64,000 nucleotides of DNA from Powellomyces hirtus (lineage: Eukaryota > Chytridiomycota > Chytridiomycetes > Spizellomycetales > Powellomycetaceae): NCBI GenBank assembly GCA_025526995.1, contig JAHLKG010000006.1, positions 186,001-250,000 on the forward strand, given 5' to 3'. Numbering within the stretch: the stretch's first letter is position 1; each line of letters starts with the position of its first letter. The translations under genes were made by a program, and so were the position numbers. Positions 53,392 to 61,360 of this stretch are shown piece after piece. Under the pieces are notes generated by a model that made no database searches, had not been told where the DNA came from, and saw nothing but the letters and a program-made list of their open reading frames with translations.

Positions 53392-54584
53392 ATGTACGCG
53401 AGTATACGTCAGCTCCAACAGGAAGAAGCCCGTCACCTGCGTCGCCCTTGTTGATCCCCAAACGGAACGTGGAGCATATGGAACCTCGTCTCTGATTGTA
53501 CAGACAGGGAGTTTCTGGGCAGGTTCAGAGTGTCCAAGCCTCTGTTCCATTGGCTGGTCAATAAGCTGCGTGTTAACCTTTGGAAAGACACTGTGAAAGG
53601 GGGTGTTCCTGTGAAAAAGCGACTCGCTATTGCCCTCTACAGATGGGGATCCAGGATTCCACTGCGCGTTGTTGGAGATTCCTTTGGAGTTAAGAAATCC
53701 ACTGCATTTCACTGCTGCAAAGACGTTGCAGAGGCCATCGAGGAGGTTCTGTATTCTTGAACGGTGCGGTACCCTGCTTTGCATGACCTAGAAGGTTGGA
53801 AGTGCATCTCGGACGGCTTTGCATCCAAACGAGGCATCGAAAACGTCATTGGTGCCATTGACGGGACGCACTTTCGCATTCTGAAGCCTGCAGGTGATGA
53901 GATTCACAATGCATACACCAACAGAAAGGGTTATCAATCTATTGAATGTCAAGCTGTCGTGGATGCTGAAGGGATCTTCCGTCACGTAGGTGTTATTAAC
54001 AACATCGACGACTTTCCGATGCCATTGATGATGATTTTAACTTTAAGTTTCATCTGTATCCGATGTAGGTCGTCATCGGTTGGCCTGGCAGCGTTCCTGA
54101 TTGTCGCATTTGGCGCAACTCAAGCATTGCAATCGACGCTCGAAATGACAAAATATGGCCAGGAGGTCATTTCCTGATCGGAGATTCCAGTTATCAACTC
54201 AGTCGGTACATGATGGTCCCTTTTCCAACTCGGGTCAGGCAGCCGCCGTATGAGACTTCATTCAATTTCATTTTCTCTTCCACCCGGATTATTGTGGAAC
54301 AGGCGTTCGGGCGTCTTAAGGGACGTTGGCAAGTGTTACTGCATCAACAGCAGGAGAGTCCCAAACAAGCTGCAAAAGTAGCACTCGCTTGTATGGTACT
54401 GCATAACCTTTGTAGTGCTCGAGCAGACAGTGCTTTCATGGAAGAGTGGGCAGTGCCAACAACCACCGACGACAACGCAACGTCAGAAGCCAATGCAGAA
54501 TTGCTGGACGATGAGGAAGATGAGGGAATGAAGGGGCTGCGCATGCGGATTGCACAGGAACTGTACTCTAGCCCTGTTTATTAA
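53392..54584 (+). pseudogene. PIF/Harbinger transposase (DDE_Tnp_4) with two in-frame TGA codons
   Basis: Reading from the ATG at 53392, one frame runs through 53985, then a GT-AG intron (53986-54068), then 54069-54584. This is 369 codons plus the stop, interrupted only by TGA at 53452 and 53758. The protein has the helix-turn-helix-like N-terminal half (DREFLGRFRVSKPLFHWL, RIPLRVVGDSFGVKKST). It also has a complete DDE catalytic triad: Asp in IGAIDGTHF, Asp in WPGSVPDCRIW (restored only by removing the intron), and Glu in VEQAFGRLKGRW. An acidic C-terminal tail ends SSPVY. Both TGA codons could come from CGA by a single C-to-T change at CpG, a pattern of methylation-linked decay. The catalytic core therefore remains, but full-length translation is blocked unless TGA is recoded, for which nothing else in the window gives evidence. 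Confidence 0.8.
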
Positions 54585-54618
54585 ATACATCACTGCGCTG
54601 GCTGTAATCTGCATTATT

Positions 54619-54758
54619 GAAGATGTTGACGAGATTTCAAAGTCGTCGATATCGAAGATGTTGGCAAGATTTCAAAGCCGCTGATATCGAAGATGTTGGC
54701 GAGATTTCGAAGTCGTCAATATCGGAGATGTTGGCGAGATTTCGAAGTCGTCGATATT
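54619..54758 (+). repeat. Minisatellite 1: four 35-bp units
   Basis: Four units starting at 54619, 54654, 54689 and 54724. Each begins GAAGATGTTG (the last GGAGATGTTG) and contains GAGATTTC and AGTCGTCGAT with a few substitutions. The array begins 35 bp after the transposase stop. It is related in sequence to the arrays at 56219 and 57488 and to the Myb-gene intron. Confidence 0.85.
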
Positions 54759-55011
54759 GTCAATGGCCGTGAATTTCTCGTAGATACGTTATTGTGTATG
54801 TCTGCACATCTCAGATACACACGTGAAGCGCGTGGGTTAGATATTTGTGCAGGCGCGCGCTGGTACCGAACGAGTTTGCCATCTTTCTTGTCATCCGGCA
54901 TACCATCTCGCTTGCATTTTTGCGGCAATCAGTGTGGCAGGCAGTAACCCAAGGTGATAGACAGTGTCCCAGAGCTTGAAGGTTATCGCACATATCGGCA
55001 TCTCGAAACTA

Positions 55012-56205
55012 ATGCTGGTCTCGCAGAACAGGATGGCCCATGGCAAGCGCAAGCGACAAAGATGCAAGAGCAACCTAGGCATCCCCCCAACGTACGCCCA
55101 GGAACTGTCTGATGGACTTGCCTCTGATGAATGGCGCAGAATGGACGCCTTGGTGAACGGGGTTCCACTCGAGTGCAGTATGGGGGAAAAGCCGTGGAGC
55201 ATACGGTCCCCCACGCACGAGAATTCTGCGCTGATTGTCTCTGACAAGCCATTCCCGGTGTTCTACAACTGCGTTATACGCCGTTTGGAGGACGCACTGG
55301 CACGAACGGCGTGGGATCAGCACTTGACCGTTTCACTGGATGATCTGGCGCAGCAACAGAATAAACGACAAGCACGGTCATCAACGATATCGCCAGTCTC
55401 GGGGAAGCCTTTATCATCCGAAGAGGAGTTCGAGGAGAGCATACAAGAAGCCGAGAACTATCTTGAGATCCCAAGGACCCTGTTTATCGCCACCGACTGC
55501 AAGAAGAGCCGTTTGTGCTGTTACATACCTGGCACACTCCCCAAAATCCTCCGCGATCATCTGACAATTGAGTTACGACGTTTCTTGCGGAATTACCCCC
55601 CTGGCAGCTTGCCAACGGTGAAACCTGATAACCGTCATGTCAAGTTTCATGACCAGCCCAAACTGCACGGCATTTATCACCTCGGCGTTTGGCAGGCGCA
55701 AGCGTCGAAGGTCCCCACGGTGTCGCGCGAGTCCCGTAGCAGCAACCTACAACTCAATGCCACGCAAGATTGGATCCAGTCCACTCCCGTGCGCATGATG
55801 TGCTTACTCGTCACGAAATGCTTTGCCGCGCTGGATCCCGAGATGGCAGCGGCTTACAGAAAGGCATGGGCACGAATGCCACGGTCGGGCATCGGGTTTT
55901 GGGGCCCAAACACTTGCAACCAGACGTTTGCAATGATGGTTCTCGTCATAAACGAGTACGTGAAGAAACACCGTGACTTGCGCGACTCCCGTTACGGTTG
56001 GTGTGCCGTTGTATGTCTTGGTGACTTTCGTGAAGGAGAATTCTGCCTCGCTGACTTGCAACTCAAGTTCCCTTTCCAACACGGCAACATTATCTTCATC
56101 CGTTCATTCGCGCTGGAGCACTTTGTACGGAAGTGGAAAGGCATTGAACGCTTCACGATTGTCTTCAAGATGCACCAGTTGATTTTGACTGGCATTCCGA
56201 CATAG
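55012..56205 (+). CDS. 2-oxoglutarate/Fe(II) dioxygenase-like protein in the transposon island
   Basis: Open frame of 397 codons from the ATG at 55012; the next Met, seven codons on, precedes a basic KRKRQR nuclear-signal-like run and may be the real start. The upstream frame offers only GTG. The C-terminal domain shows the double-stranded beta-helix signature: iron ligands His320-x-Asp322 (KKHRDLRD), then YGWCAVVCLGDFREGEFCL, distal His370 in ALEHFV, and Arg380 exactly ten residues later (ERFT), the usual 2-oxoglutarate contact. The N-terminal 300 residues are not recognised. TET/JBP nucleic-acid oxygenases in fungi share this layout and travel with transposons, so base or nucleic-acid oxidation is plausible but inferred. 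Other 2OG oxygenases remain possible. Confidence 0.6.
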   Translation: MLVSQNRMAHGKRKRQRCKSNLGIPPTYAQELSDGLASDEWRRMDALVNGVPLECSMGEKPWSIRSPTHENSALIVSDKPFPVFYNCVIRRLEDALARTAWDQHLTVSLDDLAQQQNKRQARSSTISPVSGKPLSSEEEFEESIQEAENYLEIPRTLFIATDCKKSRLCCYIPGTLPKILRDHLTIELRRFLRNYPPGSLPTVKPDNRHVKFHDQPKLHGIYHLGVWQAQASKVPTVSRESRSSNLQLNATQDWIQSTPVRMMCLLVTKCFAALDPEMAAAYRKAWARMPRSGIGFWGPNTCNQTFAMMVLVINEYVKKHRDLRDSRYGWCAVVCLGDFREGEFCLADLQLKFPFQHGNIIFIRSFALEHFVRKWKGIERFTIVFKMHQLILTGIPT

Positions 56206-56218
56206 AGGACCGTTATCA

Positions 56219-56396
56219 CAGACGTTGGCGGCTTCTCGAAATCGTCGATGATGGCAGACGTTGGCGGCTTCTCGAAATCGTCGATGATGGCAGACGTTGG
56301 CGGCTTCTCGAAATCGTCGATGATCGCAGACGTTGGCGGCTTCTCGAAATCGTTGATGATCGCAGACGTTGGCGGCTTCTCAAAATCGTCGTCTTA
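56219..56396 (+). repeat. Minisatellite 2: five 36-bp units
   Basis: Units begin CAGACGTTGGCGGCTTCT at 56219, 56255, 56291, 56327 and 56363, nearly identical except the last. They start 14 bp after the dioxygenase-like stop codon. Each carries TCGAAATCGTCGATGAT, matching the core of minisatellite 1 with scattered changes. Confidence 0.9.
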
Positions 56397-56496
56397 CGCA
56401 CATCAGCTAACAGACGGACATATGTGGTGAAACGGAATATATTGAAAGACCTTATACTGATACTAATACACTAATACAGAGACATAACCAATGCAC

Positions 56497-57384
56497 TTAA
56501 AGGGGATCCATAAACCATTGATGCGGAAGGTGACGAGAGGGTCCCCACCGTGAAGGTGCTACGGCACGGTTATTCCCAAAGGCTACGCATATATCAGTGT
56601 TGTTTATGTCTGCCATGAACACAAAGGCGCCGTCGAGCTGGATAATGGTAAGGCTCTCTAGCAGACGAGAGATGGCGCCAACAGCACGAAGGCGGTGATA
56701 TCCTAAGGGATCAGTGACTACTGGCGAATTGCAGTCAAGCATTAGTTGCTGCAGGCGGCTGTGGGCATCGTAGAGGGCTCTGATGGTGGTCTTTGCTGAT
56801 TCCAAGATTGCAACCGCTTGTTGCCTATTCTGGTTATCCCATTCGTGGAAATTCCACGTCTTGCTCCTGGGGCCCGACCCATTAAGAACCCAATGGACCG
56901 TTTTCAGAGTGACACCGTCTGCGGGATCCGTTTCAACAATTCCTCCAAGAGGAGCGGGTTTGATATGTGCACCCACATCTGTGGCTTTTCTGTAAAACCC
57001 GATGCGCTCTGCCCTGGCGGAGGGGACCACATCTAGAGAAGCGAAGATGGTTTGAAGCGACTGGCCGATCTGGGGTGGTAGTGGGATATGGGGGATGGTG
57101 TTGGCTCCACCCACGCTGAACCCCGGCCTCGGCGAGACAGCCTTTGTAAGCCATCCTTGCGCTTGGGAACCGGGGGGCGCGGCAATGGTATGAGATCTTG
57201 AGTATAGAAGCTTCAGAGCATCCGGGGGGGGGCAGGAGCATCCGATCAGGGCGACAAAGCCATTCCAAAAGGATCTTGCCCAAAACAGCTCCCCATGTGT
57301 TACAATCGGAAATTGACCAATCGTACATCCCGGTGTCATAAGCCACTCCCGGTATGCCTGCAGGATCCACATGGCAGAGTGCAT
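56497..57384 (-). CDS. Unrecognised 295-residue ORF of the transposon island
   Basis: The first usable ATG is at 57384 (MHSAMWILQAYREW); the frame is open upstream only through minisatellite sequence and non-ATG codons. The product has a Trp/Pro-rich N-terminal half (GELFWARSFWNGFVAL) and a helical C-terminal half (QQAVAILESAKTTIRALYDA, SRLLESLTIIQLDGAFVFMA). No catalytic motif, signal peptide or membrane segment is evident. It lies between the dioxygenase-like and Myb-like genes and is flanked on both sides by the related minisatellites, so it is probably part of the same element. A host gene captured by the element is an alternative. Confidence 0.45.
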   Translation of the reverse strand: MHSAMWILQAYREWLMTPGCTIGQFPIVTHGELFWARSFWNGFVALIGCSCPPPDALKLLYSRSHTIAAPPGSQAQGWLTKAVSPRPGFSVGGANTIPHIPLPPQIGQSLQTIFASLDVVPSARAERIGFYRKATDVGAHIKPAPLGGIVETDPADGVTLKTVHWVLNGSGPRSKTWNFHEWDNQNRQQAVAILESAKTTIRALYDAHSRLQQLMLDCNSPVVTDPLGYHRLRAVGAISRLLESLTIIQLDGAFVFMADINNTDICVAFGNNRAVAPSRWGPSRHLPHQWFMDPL

Positions 57385-57487
57385 GGTCGAGAGCTTCCCT
57401 CTGGGGCATTTTCCGTGGAGCGCGCGCGTAAAGAAAGATTGGAGAGGTAGGGAGACGTTTGACGTTGGGGAAGGTCCGATAGGTTGG

Positions 57488-57566
57488 AAACGTTGCAGAT
57501 TTTGGCAAGTCGTCGATGTCGTCGATGATTGCAAACGTTGAAGGCTACGGCAAGTTGTCGATGTGG
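57488..57566 (+). repeat. Minisatellite 3: two degenerate units
   Basis: Two copies beginning AAACGTTG (57488 and 57533), carrying AAGTCGTCGATG and AAGTTGTCGATG, clearly related to the arrays at 54619 and 56219 but more diverged. They lie just upstream of the unknown minus-strand ORF. Confidence 0.65.
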
Positions 57567-57721
57567 TCGGTGGCCTAAATTGTTAAAGAATTTGACAGGT
57601 TTTCGACAGCTGTGATGAATTTATACACGCAAGTCATTGCACGCATTGCCACCGTGCCATTGACAGGGATTCCTTATACCAGTATTCCAATGGCGTAGAT
57701 TCATTTACATAACATATTTAT

Positions 57722-58797
57722 TTATTTATTTTTGTTTAGTACATCTGCAACAGCCGCCAACATAGTTGCACCCATGTGTGCCATCAATTCACCCATCGCT
57801 TGCCTCATCTCAACCTGGCGTTTGGCTTCCCTTTCCTCCCGTTGCAATTCCAACTGTGCCATGAATTCTCTATTCTCTTGGTTGAGTTCCTTGCTCATCT
57901 GGGTGATCTCCGCCAAAGGTGATGTCGTCTTCTTCCGGCGTAGGGAAGATCGCGGCGGTGTTTCTTGAGTGGTGTCGTCATCATCTTGGGAGCTGGCATA
58001 TCGTTTCCGAGATCTTTCGGGAGTACTATCTCGCTCAACGCCATTATCATAGACGTAGTCGGGCTCAATGGAGGCGTTTCCCGTGTTTGCTCCCTCCATT
58101 TTGTTCCACCAGCAGTATCTCTCACGATAAAACTGCAACCCGCGCCCTCCAGTAGCCTTCAGCGCATCTTTGGCTTTCCGATATTCGGTCATAATGTTGT
58201 TATACTTCGCCTTGCACTATAGCACAATACGTTAAAGATCGACGGCTTTGAGATCTCGTCGACATCATCGACATCGTTGACATTGTGGGCGTTTCCTACC
58301 TGGTCATAAGTCCACTTTGCCGTCAAGCCTGTTTCCGACAGATGCCGCTGCATATATGCCTCTTTCTCTTTCGAGAGGAAGATCCCGTTGAAGTCGGATG
58401 CTCGCACTTTGCCTTCGACCCAAATCTTGTACTTATTGTTCAAGTCGACCAAGGCGATCATCTTCTCGTCATTCCAGCACCGGCGCTTACTTTCCTCACT
58501 TTTGACCTTCCGGCTTCGTGGGACCTTTGCAGCCTTGACGTCTACCACTGCTTGCGGTGCAGATGTGACCTCTATCACCTCAGGGGCTCCGGAAACAGCT
58601 GCTTGCCATGTAGGGAGGTCGTCTTGTACAGATATAGGAAGGTTGTCATCCACAGTAATAGTGGCCATAGGCGACCGGATGTGTTGAACGAGCTGCTGGT
58701 GATGCCGCTGCACGATGTCAGGGTGTTTGCTGGCCAACTTTGCAAGTATGTCTGCCCTTTCAGTGGTGAGAGCTCCATAGGGTTGATTCACGTTCAT
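57722..58797 (-). CDS. Harbinger-associated Myb/SANT-like (trihelix) DNA-binding protein
   Basis: Exons 58797-58300 and 58216-57722 give 330 residues. The intron (58299-58217) splits the DNA-binding domain: RRCWNDEKMIALVDLNNKYK ... LTAKWTYDQ joins CKAKYNNIMTEYRKAKDALK and FYRERYCWW, a trihelix/Myb_DNA-bind_3-like layout with the expected spaced Trp residues. A KKTTSPLAE linker and a C-terminal coiled coil (QENREFMAQLELQREEREAK) follow. In Harbinger elements this partner binds the element ends and brings the transposase into the nucleus. The frame is intact, unlike the transposase. The intron carries the island's minisatellite motif. Confidence 0.7.
58226..58280 (-). repeat. Single minisatellite-type unit inside the Myb-like gene intron
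   Basis: On the minus strand the intron reads GATGATGTCGACGAGATC then TCAAAGCCGTCGATC, matching minisatellite 1 units at most positions. It is in transcript orientation for the Myb-like gene. Confidence 0.6.
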
Positions 58798-58976
58798 GCT
58801 GAACGTGCTGACGTTGTTTTCAGGGTTGGATGGATATTGGATGGACAGTGGTTGGATGGAGCAAGAGACGCCATCTCGTTTTGAAACTCGCGAGACCTCC
58901 CGAGGTACTTTGAGATTGCCACATTATTTTCGACATCCACATGACCATCCAGTGACAGTCATCTGACAATCAGCTG

Positions 58977-58991
58977 AAAAGTCACGTTTCT
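58977..58991. repeat. 15-bp repeat, right copy
   Basis: Exact direct copy of 53134-53148, about 180 bp upstream of the Myb-like start codon. See the left copy. Confidence 0.5.
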
Positions 58992-59182
58992 CAGGATGTT
59001 AGAGATTTTGGTTCCAGCTGGTTCCATCTGGTTGCCATTTATCACCTGCAAAGTCAAAGTACCTCCAACCCCAAAACGCGCTTTCAAAAGTCGACACCTC
59101 GAGTCATACAGCTTATGTAAAGCGCGTCTCGATGGCAATCTCAAAAGTCGAGTGGAAAAAGTGCAAAAACCACGCCTCAGTT

Positions 59183-59336
59183 AGTCAGTCAGTCAGTCAA
59201 GCGTGACTTTTGAGAGGTGCGGCTGCGGAGTGATGAATGGCGCTGGGAAGACAAATAAAGTTACACCCGGCCCTTGCTTGTGTTTCCCTCCCCGCGCCCC
59301 CCGAGCCGCTGCTGATTGACTGGCTGACTGACTGAC
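59183..59336. repeat. Inverted pair of CAGT repeats
   Basis: The left arm at 59183-59200 is (AGTC)n; the right arm at 59316-59336 is its near-perfect inverse (GACTGACTGACT type). They lie 110-270 bp upstream of the METTL24-like gene and could form a hairpin in a transcript. The same tetranucleotide occurs at 18754. Confidence 0.55.
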
Positions 59337-59448
59337 AAGCTGATCATTTAATAAAAACAGAAAAGCTGCGACTAGGCCCCACCCTTCGCTCTTTCTCAGG
59401 CCCACAGCATATCATTCCTGTTGCCCCCTTTACTCGACGTCCTCCATA

Positions 59449-60818
59449 ATGAGACAAAGCACCAAAGCCGTGGTGGCGTCCTTCACCGTGATCGCCACGC
59501 TCGGCGTCTTCTTTCTCCTCTCTGACATGGCAGAGCCCGTGCGCTTGAAATACGGCCCCTCTCACTCCGCCATCTCGCTGGGCAACAAACCCCAAGGCGG
59601 ACACCCATCGCCGCCGCCGCCTCCACCGCCAGCCAGCCACGACTCCTCCGCTGCCGTCGGGTCGAGCGAGTATACGGTTGACGCCTACGTCAAATGCTTC
59701 ACCGAAGTGACGGGTCACAATGTCATGTACGACGTGGAAAGGTGTATCAGCGACATCAGACAGTAAGTAACGCCTTGGTTTCATCATCTTGGAAGAGCAG
59801 GAGCTCACGCGTTCGGCCTGCCTGGTCTGCAATTGCTTCTTCAGTCAAAACCAGCTACGCGTGATGGACAAAATTCTGGAGCTCCCGACGCACAAGCTCA
59901 GCCGATACGAGGGATGGGGCCCCGACCTTGCTGTGCCCAACTGGATAATCTTTGATCTGTTCAAGCCCACGTATGAGTGCAACGCTATGGATCTGCTGAG
60001 AATAGGTGGTCCTTCTAAAGTCACCGACACTGGAAAGTGGCTCTGGTAAGACCTGAAGCGATTAGCGGTGCGCGAGGGGAACACCGAAACTGATCCCTTG
60101 GCTCTTACAGCTCAGACAAAATCAACTTTGGAAGTGGTCCCGACAAAAAGTGTGTCATCTACTCTTTGGGTTCCAACAATCAGTTTGACTTTGAGCAGGA
60201 AATGCACCGGCTCTTCCCCAGTTGCGCGATCCACACTTTCGATTGCACGGGAGATTGGAGCGACCCGTCAACAACCTATCACAAATGGTGCATTGGGGGC
60301 AAAGACGAGATAGACGGCCAGGGACGTCAGTACAAGCGCGTTTCGACCATTAGCAAAGAGCTGGGCGTGGAGACCGTCTCTCTCCTGAAGATGGACATTG
60401 AAAAGTACGAATCGAATCTGGCTGCAGATCATCTTGTATGTTCTCTCTGCTAATCAATCTTGGGATCCTGTAGCTTCGAATGGGCATTTTTTCTCGACCT
60501 TTTGAACGAACCCGTTGAGAACCGGCCGATGCAGATTCTGGTCGAATTTCACGGGGGCATGCCCGACAACAAGGTCCCGAAGCCATGGCTTCTCGCTCCC
60601 TCGATTTTCGAGGGATGGAAGCGTAACTGGGCGATACCAATTGCACGTATGGTCAAACTCTTCGACAAGCTCGGCTACCGAATCGCTTTCCAAGAAAGGT
60701 CTGTTCCTGAAAATTAACTTGAAGGTTTATTGAAAGCTAATGCTTTGTCGCTCTTTTCAGAAATCGACATGGACAGTTCGCAACTGAAATCATCCTGATT
60801 CACGAGAGAGCCCTCTAG
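59449..60818 (+). CDS. Type II membrane protein with METTL24-like (Methyltransf_22) domain
   Basis: Exons 59449-59762, 59845-60045, 60111-60404, 60474-60698 and 60761-60818 give 363 residues. A short cytosolic tail is followed by one signal-anchor helix (AVVASFTVIATLGVFFLLSDM) and a Pro/Ser stem with nine consecutive prolines. The catalytic-type domain then has VIYSLGSNNQFDFEQEM (SAM-binding region), HTFDCTGDW and VSLLKMDIENFEWAFFLDLL. The last motif is created by splicing at 60404/60474; a later GT at 60436 would break the frame. The terminus FATEIILIHERAL fits the family. Substrate is unknown; a Golgi/secretory lumen location is inferred from the topology. Confidence 0.75.
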
Positions 60819-61000
60819 TGATCACAACCTCATTTCACTTTCAAAAGAGACACATTGAGTGGACCTTGATAACCGCCCTACATTTTAGGACTCGTCAAAA
60901 TACTGTTATAGATCAAGCTCCTAGTCCAGAGTTCTCTAGCCGCCCTTGTTTTTGAAAAAAAAATATGTAATATAGAACGCCCCACACGTTGAGGTCAGTC

Positions 61001-61360
61001 GCTTTCCATCCTGTCTACGGTCTGAGCACTGTATCTTGAAAGCTCTCCGTCCCTGTCTCCTCCGCAACCCACTCGTCCCATTCCCCCTCTGTTCTGTTTT
61101 CCCACCAGTGACCTTTGGCACGTCGTTGCGCCCTTTGATGCTCCTGCCGGATGTCTACGCCCGCGGTGCTTTGTTCAATCGCTTTCCATCCTGTCTACGG
61201 TCTGAGCACTGTATCTGGAAAGCTCTCCGTCCCTGTCTCCTCCGCAACCCACTCGTCCCATTCCTCCTCTGTTCTATTTTCCCACCAGTGACCTTTGGCA
61301 CGTCGTTGCGCCCTTTGATGCTCCTGCCGGATGTCTACGCCCGCGGTGCTTTGTTCAATC
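61001..61360. repeat. Recent 180-bp tandem duplication at the 3' end of the IQ-motif gene
   Basis: Bases 61001-61180 and 61181-61360 match at 177 of 180 positions. The unit is 60 codons long, so the duplication keeps frame. The copy at 61181-61360 encodes the protein's C-terminus and stop; the other lies just downstream of the stop and keeps an open frame ending in its own TAG. Confidence 0.95.

Larger units (their letters stand above)
53134..59211. mobile_element. Composite PIF/Harbinger-type element (boundaries provisional)
   Basis: Contains, in order, a Harbinger transposase (+), a 2OG-Fe(II) dioxygenase-like ORF (+), an unknown ORF (-) and a Myb/SANT-like protein (-). Transposase plus Myb-like protein is the diagnostic Harbinger pair. 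The limits are set by the motif AAAAGTCACG at 53134 and its inverted copy at 59202-59211. A further direct copy with five extra matching bases lies at 58977. No convincing 3-bp target duplication was found, so the ends could be nested or displaced. AT-rich sequence with repeated TCTCAAACACGATTTCAAAA (53223 and 53334) fills the left subterminal region. Confidence 0.55.

Noticed and set aside
54964..55011. GTG upstream extension of the dioxygenase-like ORF
   Set aside because: GTG is not a normal start in fungal nuclear genes; ATG codons at 55012 and 55033 are available.
56219..56396. Regular 36-bp repeats that could suggest a CRISPR array
   Set aside because: Units are contiguous with no variable spacers, the genome is eukaryotic, and the units match other spacers of the transposon island: a minisatellite.
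57385..57534. 50-codon N-terminal extension of the unknown island ORF
   Set aside because: Starts with TTG and its beginning is minisatellite-derived sequence; the first ATG at 57384 is preferred.
60405..60440. Alternative later donor (GT at 60436) in the METTL24-like gene
   Set aside because: It leaves the next exon out of frame, whereas the donor at 60405 restores the family motif MDIENFEW.
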